Shown in pieces: positions 1-3,727 of a DNA stretch of 5,599 nt. The stretch covers positions 1-5,599 of the forward strand of contig JAOZRF010000215.1 of assembly GCA_029940245.1 (NCBI GenBank). Reading direction: 5' to 3'. Made by a program: the position numbers and the translations under genes. Position 1 is the first letter of the stretch. Each line of letters starts with the position of its first letter. The DNA comes from Desulfobacula sp. Its GTDB lineage: Bacteria; Desulfobacterota; Desulfobacteria; Desulfobacterales; Desulfobacteraceae. The notes beneath the pieces were generated by a model that was not told the origin of the DNA, searched no databases, and saw only the letters and a list, made by a program, of their open reading frames with translations.

Positions 1-905
1 ATATGGGTTAAAAAATTGTCATGGGAATGAAAATCAAAATGGGATATTTTTTTATAGGCCGTGCAATAATACTCAATTTCCCGGGCGATACGTTCCGGGT
101 CTTTAACCCTGAAGCAATTTCCCCAGAAAGCCGTTGTAGAGCAAAAGGTGCATTTATAGGGGCATCCGCGGCCGGTCTCACATGCCATGGATTCAAGCGA
201 ATCACTCGGTATATCATACAGGTCTAAACAAAGATAAGGCAGGGCGTTAATATCGACAAATTCTGTAGGTTTGACCCTTGAAATATGACCTTTTTTTCTG
301 TATGCCAGGCCCGGGATCTGGTCAATTTTTATATTTCCATTGAAATAATCGATTAATTTATCCAGAGCGATTTCCCCCTCACCTGTAATGCAATAATCAA
401 TACAGGGAAAATGGCTCATCAGGTCAGCATAATTGTAAAAAATCCCAGGCCCGCCTAAAATAATTTTAATGTTTTTGTTGTGCTTTTTAATGGCCTTTGA
501 AAGCACCATGGTATTTAAAAGAGATGTGTCAAGACAGCTGATTCCAACGATGTCAGGTGTTGTTTTTAAAATATAGGGTATAAAATCATTCAGATAGTTT
601 TTGCTGGAGATGTTTTTCATATCTGCCTTGGTCAGATATTTTTTCTCTAAATGACCAAAGATACTTTTAATGGTGACGTCTGCCTTGTTTCTGATATAGG
701 ATCCAAGGGCCAAAACTCCTGTATCAAAAGCATACCTGGGGTTAAAGAACCGGCATATAAATGGATTGGTTAATTTGGGCACCAATACAATTTTTAATTT
801 ATCCCTTTTTGTTTGAAAAGAGCCTTTTGTTTGAAACAAACTGGTTTCGTAGGGTGAACCCGGTCCTTCAACCGGTTTTGATAGGATATGTTTGTCAAGA
901 CCCAT
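1..905 (-). CDS. B12-binding-fold radical SAM protein (C-terminal part outside the window)
   Basis: This is an open frame of 301 codons from an ATG at 905 that runs off the left edge. Residues about 37-195 resemble the cobalamin-binding-like domain that precedes many radical SAM domains: PDIVGISC, then IILGGPG, then YCITGEGEIALDKL. The radical SAM [4Fe-4S] motif CxxxCxxC is visible as C248-PYK-C252-TF-C255, followed by a strand with FDFHSHDNF. The family uses S-adenosylmethionine to generate a 5'-deoxyadenosyl radical; members with this layout are often methyltransferases or cyclases. The DxHxxG loop that ligates cobalamin is not visible, so B12 may not be bound in the classical way. A ribosome binding site AAAGGA (914-919) lies 8 nt before the ATG, inside the end of the ACP gene, and only 3 nt separate the two genes. 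Co-transcription with the ACP and ketosynthase suggests an acyl-ACP or lipid substrate, which is inference. Confidence 0.88.
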   Translation of the reverse strand, partial: MGLDKHILSKPVEGPGSPYETSLFQTKGSFQTKRDKLKIVLVPKLTNPFICRFFNPRYAFDTGVLALGSYIRNKADVTIKSIFGHLEKKYLTKADMKNISSKNYLNDFIPYILKTTPDIVGISCLDTSLLNTMVLSKAIKKHNKNIKIILGGPGIFYNYADLMSHFPCIDYCITGEGEIALDKLIDYFNGNIKIDQIPGLAYRKKGHISRVKPTEFVDINALPYLCLDLYDIPSDSLESMACETGRGCPYKCTFCSTTAFWGNCFRVKDPERIAREIEYYCTAYKKISHFDFHSHDNFLTH

Positions 906-908
906 GAA

Positions 909-1157
909 TTAATTCCTTTCCGGCTCAATAACCAGTGCCAGTGCATCAACAATGTTGGCCACAGTGTTGAATTGATGCAATGTATCTTCATCAATCTCAA
1001 TATTGAACTTATTTTCAATGGCCATTACAATATTGATAACATCCAGAGAATCTGCGCCTAAGTCTTCCTGTATCGAAGTGTCATCTTTGATGGATCGTTG
1101 TGGTACATCAAGTTCTTTTGCAATAATTTTAATAATTTTGTTGGTTAATTTTTCCAT
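909..1157 (-). CDS. acyl carrier protein
   Basis: This 82-residue acidic four-helix protein has the usual ACP length. The phosphopantetheine attachment motif GADSLDVINIV is intact, with Ser37 as the modified serine. It should carry acyl intermediates as thioesters on 4'-phosphopantetheine in the cytoplasm. Its start overlaps the end of the upstream ketosynthase gene by 13 nt (1145-1157). The Shine-Dalgarno sequence is weak (GGTGA about 8 nt upstream), so translation is probably coupled to the ketosynthase. A radical SAM gene follows 3 nt after the stop. None of the usual fatty-acid housekeeping neighbours (fabD, fabG, plsX, rpmF) is seen here. It is therefore more likely a dedicated ACP for this small operon than the primary AcpP, although the window is too short to be certain. 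Confidence 0.95.
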   Translation of the reverse strand: MEKLTNKIIKIIAKELDVPQRSIKDDTSIQEDLGADSLDVINIVMAIENKFNIEIDEDTLHQFNTVANIVDALALVIEPERN

Positions 1158-2104
1158 TTTTTCATCACCAGAACTGCGTTGCTGCCACCAAATCCAAATG
1201 AATTCGATATGGCATGGGTTATGGTTTTAGCCCTGGCTTTTTCAGGAACATAATCAAGGTCGCATTCCGGATCTAAGGTCTGATAATTTACGGTCGGATG
1301 AATCAGGTCATTTTTAACGCTCAATATGGTTGCAACAAATTCCATGGCAGAAGATGCGCCCATGGCATGTCCGAGCATGGATTTTGTTGCACTGACAGGG
1401 ATATTATAGGCATAATTGCCAAATACTTTTTTTATGGCATCGGTTTCAACACTGTCATTTAGTCGTGTAGCCGTGCCGTGGGCATTAATATAATCAATTT
1501 TTTCAGGCGTGATTCCGGCATCGTTTAAGGCAAGCTGAATTGCTTTGGCCTGACCATCTTTTGCAGGAGATGTCAGATGATGCGCATCACAATTGGAACC
1601 AAAACCAATGATTTCACCATAAATTTTTTTGTTGTGCAGGCCGGCTGAATCCAGGGATTCCAGGACAATGGCGGCAGCACCCTCTGCCAGGACAAAACCG
1701 GTTCTGTTTTTATCAAACGGTTTTACTGCGGTTTTTGTATTTTCTTTTGAAAGAATCCCTAAAATATCCCAGGTTGAAATTCCCCCTATCCCGGTGCCAA
1801 AAATAACCCCGGTATTTTTCTGAAAATTTTTATTTAAATCTCCTGTGCTGTCATGCCAGGCATTTTTTGCAGCAATCGTTGCAATTTGGCAGAATCGATC
1901 CATCCGCCGTAATTGTTTTTTACTGAAAAAAGCCTCTGTGTTTAAGTCAAAGACCTGGCCTGCAAAATGGCATTTCAATTGGTCAGGATACCTGTCATGA
2001 AGCATTGTAATACCGGAACAACCTGAAACTAAAGAGTTCCAATAGGTCTCCAGATCATTCCCAATAGGAGATACTATGCCCATTCCTGTAATAACGACCC
2101 GCAT
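1145..2104 (-). CDS. FabF-like beta-ketoacyl-ACP synthase with the catalytic-cysteine region deleted
   Basis: This 319-residue protein is clearly of the FabF/KAS II type. It starts MRVVITGMGIVSPIG and ends with NSFGFGGSNAVLV. It keeps the active-site histidines His209 (NAHGTAT) and His246 (GHAMGAS), the conserved Lys241 (ATKSMLGH), and the PFDKNRTGFVLAEGA segment. Family members are about 410 residues. Here GTGIGGIS (residues 103-110) passes almost directly into ILGILSKEN (114-122), skipping about 90 residues that normally hold the nucleophile elbow with the catalytic Cys, the dimer-interface strands and the GG.E segment. The frame is open throughout, so the deletion is in frame. Without the Cys, normal Claisen condensation is not expected; the product may be non-functional, a scaffold, or an assembly artefact. 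Ribosome binding site AAGGAA (2112-2117) lies 7 nt from the ATG. It is the first gene of the leftward operon with the ACP and radical SAM genes. Confidence 0.9.
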   Translation of the reverse strand: MRVVITGMGIVSPIGNDLETYWNSLVSGCSGITMLHDRYPDQLKCHFAGQVFDLNTEAFFSKKQLRRMDRFCQIATIAAKNAWHDSTGDLNKNFQKNTGVIFGTGIGGISTWDILGILSKENTKTAVKPFDKNRTGFVLAEGAAAIVLESLDSAGLHNKKIYGEIIGFGSNCDAHHLTSPAKDGQAKAIQLALNDAGITPEKIDYINAHGTATRLNDSVETDAIKKVFGNYAYNIPVSATKSMLGHAMGASSAMEFVATILSVKNDLIHPTVNYQTLDPECDLDYVPEKARAKTITHAISNSFGFGGSNAVLVMKKWKN

Positions 2105-2147
2105 TTCGCAGTTCCTTATAAATTTATGGTTTTTTTGCCATATTTAA

Positions 2148-2176
2148 TTTTTATCGCAAAAAAAAGGTGTCGTCAA
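2148..2176 (-). promoter_or_regulatory. putative leftward promoter of the ketosynthase-ACP-radical SAM operon
   Basis: On the minus strand a -35-like TTGACG (2176-2171) is followed after 17 nt by a weak -10-like TAAAAA (2153-2148). The predicted start would lie about 35-40 nt before the ketosynthase ATG, leaving room for its AAGGAA ribosome binding site. The TTGA of the -35 is the outer end of the left arm of the 26-bp inverted repeat. The -35 is good and the -10 poor, so this is a tentative call. Confidence 0.42.
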
Positions 2177-2265
2177 TTAGGGTAAACCCTGAATTTTGAA
2201 AAAAAAATACAAATTATTAAAAAAAACATTGTTTTTTTCCAAAATTCAGGGTTTACCCTAATTGA
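2173..2265. repeat. perfect 26-bp inverted repeat with 41-nt A-rich spacer
   Basis: The arm at 2173-2198 is the exact reverse complement of 2240-2265. After one mismatch the complementarity continues into A and T tracts. Each arm contains a small dyad of its own, AGGGTAAACCCT at 2179-2190 and its complement AGGGTTTACCCT at 2248-2259, with centres 69 bp apart. The arms end outward in AATTGA, which overlaps the -35 hexamers of both divergent promoters. It could be a paired operator for a regulator acting on both genes, a cruciform or RNA hairpin, or the remains of a miniature inverted-repeat element. No target-site duplication is evident at its edges. Confidence 0.9.
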
Positions 2266-2290
2266 AATCCTTTATTTTTTTTAATATAAT
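2262..2290 (+). promoter_or_regulatory. sigma-70-type promoter for the comEA-like gene
   Basis: TTGAAA (2262-2267) and a consensus TATAAT (2285-2290) are separated by exactly 17 nt. The -35 overlaps the last four bases of the right arm of the 26-bp inverted repeat. Transcription would start near 2297, giving a leader of about 140 nt before the ATG at 2436. It is the best promoter match in the window. Confidence 0.62.
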
Positions 2291-2379
2291 TTTATCCATT
2301 GTATTGAATCTCTTCTCTATATTTTCAATTTCAGCGCGCGCATAGATTGCTAAGATTTTATAATTTTGTGCAGTTCAGG

Positions 2380-2758
2380 AAAGATCCTGGGAATCAGGGG
2401 GGCATTTTTTAACAAATTTAATTAAGGGGTTAAAAATGAAAGCAACAAAAAAATTTTCTATTGTATTACTGATCAGTTTGTTATTCTTAAGTTTTTGTCT
2501 ACCGGCGATGGCAGCCGGCGGAAAAATAAACATTAATACTGCAACCCAAAAAGAACTTGTGACACTGAAGCACGTCGGCGATAAACTTGCCGGCAGAATC
2601 ATAGAATATCGCAAAGATAATCCATTTGAAAAACCCGAAGATATTATGAAAGTAAAAGGAGTGGCTCAAAAAATTTTTAATGCCAACAAGGAATTGATAA
2701 TCGTTAAAGATGAATAAAAGTAAAGATCCAGCGGGAGTCCCCCTGATTCCCAATCTTT
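2380..2758. repeat. near-perfect inverted repeat flanking the comEA-like gene
   Basis: AAAGATCC followed by TGGGAATCAGGGGG (2380-2401) upstream of the gene is matched on the opposite strand by 2739-2758 downstream. There, AAAGAT joins directly to TGGGAATCAGGGGG, so the copies share 20 positions and differ only by a CC insertion. The 14-nt core is identical. The two copies lie just before the ribosome binding site and just after the stop codon, so the 5' and 3' ends of the transcript could pair. Chance is unlikely for 20 matching positions at this spacing, but the role is unknown. Confidence 0.7.
2436..2717 (+). CDS. secreted ComEA-like helix-hairpin-helix protein
   Basis: This 93-residue protein has a clear signal peptide: basic MKATKK, a hydrophobic stretch at 7-22, and cleavage expected after Ala26 (AMA/AG). 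The mature part of about 67 residues is a single ComEA-type (HhH)2 domain beginning ININTATQKEL, with LKHVGDKLAGRIIEYR and a second hairpin VKGVAQKIF. Periplasmic ComEA proteins bind double-stranded DNA and help pull it in during natural transformation; stand-alone short forms are common and often of unproven role. The hairpin glycines are partly lost: the usual G-I-G is H46-V47-G48 in the first hairpin and G75-V76-A77 in the second. DNA affinity may therefore be altered. The ribosome binding site AAGGGG (2424-2429) lies 6 nt before the ATG. The gene appears monocistronic, with its own promoter and a strong terminator. No other competence gene is in view. Confidence 0.88.
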   Translation: MKATKKFSIVLLISLLFLSFCLPAMAAGGKININTATQKELVTLKHVGDKLAGRIIEYRKDNPFEKPEDIMKVKGVAQKIFNANKELIIVKDE

Positions 2759-2781
2759 AAAAAACAAGCATCAAAAACCTG

Positions 2782-2810
2782 TTGCTTGATATGGAGTAAT
2801 TTTGTATTAT
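2782..2810 (+). promoter_or_regulatory. possible promoter of the DUF2760-Hsp70 module
   Basis: TTGCTT (2782-2787) and TATTAT (2805-2810) are separated by 17 nt. The -10 matches the consensus at five of six bases; the -35 matches only in TTG. The start point would fall at about 2817, right at the beginning of the terminator hairpin, so the leader of this operon would begin with that stem-loop. Alternatively the module depends on readthrough from the comEA-like gene. No heat-shock promoter motif is recognisable. Confidence 0.35.
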
Positions 2811-2815
2811 TATCT

Positions 2816-2849
2816 AAACCATGCTGTAATGCACAGCATGGTTTTTTTT
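2816..2849 (+). terminator. rho-independent terminator after the comEA-like gene
   Basis: A perfect 12-bp stem, AAACCATGCTGT (2816-2827) pairing with ACAGCATGGTTT (2833-2844), encloses a 5-nt loop AATGC and runs into a T tract ending at 2849. It lies about 100 nt after the comEA-like stop codon and 34 nt before the start of the next gene. It also argues against any start for that gene upstream of 2850. Confidence 0.88.
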
Positions 2850-2867
2850 GTGTTTATGGATTTTAAA

Positions 2868-2873
2868 AAGGAG
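2868..2873 (+). promoter_or_regulatory. ribosome binding site that fixes the TTG start at 2883
   Basis: AAGGAG lies 9 nt before TTG 2883. It falls downstream of the in-frame ATG 2856, so it supports the TTG as the true start. Confidence 0.7.
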
Positions 2874-2882
2874 AATCTGGGT

Positions 2883-3644
2883 TTGGACGTCTCGACAATA
2901 TATTCAAAAAAATCGTTTGGCATTATTACCCTGTTTGTGGTGTTGGTCAGTGCGGGTATTAATATCGGGTTTTATTTTGGCATTAACCGGCTGTTAATAA
3001 ATTTTTCAAAAGATACAGGAAATCAAATTACCACAGCAACCATATCCTGGATAGTGAAAAATTTAGAGCTGATATCCCATAATTTTTATGTATGGGTGGT
3101 GCCGGCCATAACAGGGGCTTTTTTATTGTGCGGGTGGCTGTTATGGATTATTTTAAGGCTTTCAATGGGAAAAGTGCTTAGTCGGGGGAAATTTCAAACA
3201 TCAGGCGTGTCATCTAAAAAAAAATCCAAAAAAGATTTTGTGGATCAGAAAATAGAACAGGATCGCAAAAGGCGGCTATTCCTGCATAGTTTATCCATAC
3301 TGCAAAGAGATGGCAGACTGTTGGATTTTTTTGATGAGGATTTAAGCCTGTATGATGATGAACAAATCGGCGCTGCAGTAAGAAGTATCCAGGCAGACTG
3401 TAAAAAAACAATCAAAAAATATATTGATGCAAAACCCGTGCTGGAGGCTGAAGAAGGTGAAATAGTCCGGATTGACCCAGGTTTTGATATTGATGCAATA
3501 AAGCTTGTGGGCAATGTTTCAGGAGAGCCTCCCTTTGAGGGTGTTTTAAAACACAGAGGATGGAAAGCAGGGAAAAAAGAAATCCCCAAACTGTCTGACA
3601 TCCAGGATTCCGGGATCATTATCCCTGCAGAAGTTGAAATATAA
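2883..3644 (+). CDS. membrane-anchored DUF2760-type protein, partner of the Hsp70-like gene
   Basis: From the TTG at 2883 this is a 253-residue protein. Two membrane helices are visible, at about 13-36 (FGIITLFVVLVSAG...) and 70-93 (VWVVPAITGAFLLCGWLLW...), joined by a short polar loop. A lysine-rich linker (111-131) follows, then a soluble domain from about 133 to the end with LSILQRDGRLLDFF, YDDEQIGAAVRSI, GNVSGEPPFEGVLKHRGW and terminal PAEVEI. I recognise this as DUF2760, a domain of unknown function often encoded next to Hsp70-family genes in proteobacteria. Charge distribution suggests the domain is cytoplasmic. I chose TTG 2883 because AAGGAG (2868-2873) sits 9 nt upstream. An in-frame ATG at 2856 has no ribosome binding site, and a TTG at 2802 would put the terminator inside the gene. 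It may anchor or regulate the chaperone-like ATPase that follows, which is inference. Confidence 0.85.
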   Translation: MDVSTIYSKKSFGIITLFVVLVSAGINIGFYFGINRLLINFSKDTGNQITTATISWIVKNLELISHNFYVWVVPAITGAFLLCGWLLWIILRLSMGKVLSRGKFQTSGVSSKKKSKKDFVDQKIEQDRKRRLFLHSLSILQRDGRLLDFFDEDLSLYDDEQIGAAVRSIQADCKKTIKKYIDAKPVLEAEEGEIVRIDPGFDIDAIKLVGNVSGEPPFEGVLKHRGWKAGKKEIPKLSDIQDSGIIIPAEVEI

Positions 3645-3712
3645 CGGGGTCAGGCCTGCCTATTTGAGGTTATTGGGATTAATAACGTCAACTAGGCTGG
3701 CCTGACCCCGTT
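3643..3712. repeat. REP-like palindrome between the DUF2760 and Hsp70-like genes
   Basis: Two 32-nt arms (3643-3674 and 3681-3712) are complementary except at three positions and enclose a 6-nt loop GGGATT. The outer 14 bp, AACGGGGTCAGGCC against GGCCTGACCCCGTT, pair perfectly. The left arm starts within the stop codon of the DUF2760-type gene and the right arm ends just before the ribosome binding site of the Hsp70-like gene. It is more GC-rich than its surroundings. There is no T tract immediately after it, so it is not a typical terminator. Palindromes of the GGGGTCAGG kind are familiar to me as dispersed REP elements, some linked to Y1/RAYT transposases. That assignment needs a genome-wide copy count. 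Confidence 0.82.
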
Positions 3713-3716
3713 TAAT

Positions 3717-3722
3717 AAGGAG
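3717..3722 (+). promoter_or_regulatory. ribosome binding site for the TTG start of the Hsp70-like gene
   Basis: AAGGAG ends 5 nt before the TTG at 3728 and lies only 4 nt beyond the REP-like hairpin. No ATG or GTG in the same frame precedes the conserved nucleotide-binding motif at a better distance, which decides the start. Confidence 0.75.
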
Positions 3723-3727
3723 AGACA

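Larger units (their letters stand above)
2105..2435. other. divergent intergenic region with inverted repeat and two outward promoters
   Basis: This 331-nt stretch separates the leftward ketosynthase operon from the rightward comEA-like gene and contains no credible ORF. It is very rich in A and T, with runs of eight or nine A or T. It holds the 26-bp inverted repeat at 2173-2265, predicted promoters on each side, and a roughly 140-nt leader before the comEA-like gene. That leader contains an isolated alternating GCGCGCGC block (2334-2341) that stands out from its surroundings, a second TATAAT-like hexamer (2359-2364) with no matching -35, and a possible small hairpin pairing CAGGA with TCCTG (2376-2389). 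Confidence 0.7.

Noticed and set aside
8..227. Short open frames on both strands at the left edge
   Set aside because: They overlap the radical SAM gene in other frames, which carries the CxxxCxxC motif exactly here.
1587..1592. Cys172 (SNCDAHH), or Cys72 (RFCQI), as a replacement nucleophile in the short ketosynthase
   Set aside because: Both fall in segments that align with non-catalytic parts of FabF (GMSSDAYH for the first), not with the nucleophile elbow.
1145..2104. Ketosynthase as a chain-length factor
   Set aside because: Chain-length factors replace the active Cys but retain the surrounding region; here the whole region is absent.
2334..2341. GCGCGCGC block as a Z-DNA or regulator site
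   Set aside because: It is conspicuous in an AT-rich leader, but eight bases alone support no specific function.
2765..2788. Stem CAAGCA / TGCTTG as a second terminator after the comEA-like gene
   Set aside because: It is only 6 bp with a 12-nt loop and no T tract follows; the hairpin at 2816-2849 is far stronger.
2802..2882. Upstream extension of the DUF2760-type gene to a TTG at 2802 or ATG at 2856
   Set aside because: The extension from 2802 runs through a strong terminator hairpin. Neither start has a ribosome binding site, and the extra residues come before the first membrane helix without family-like sequence.
3643..3712. REP-like palindrome as a rho-independent terminator
   Set aside because: Only three T residues follow the stem, and a ribosome binding site and gene start immediately afterwards.
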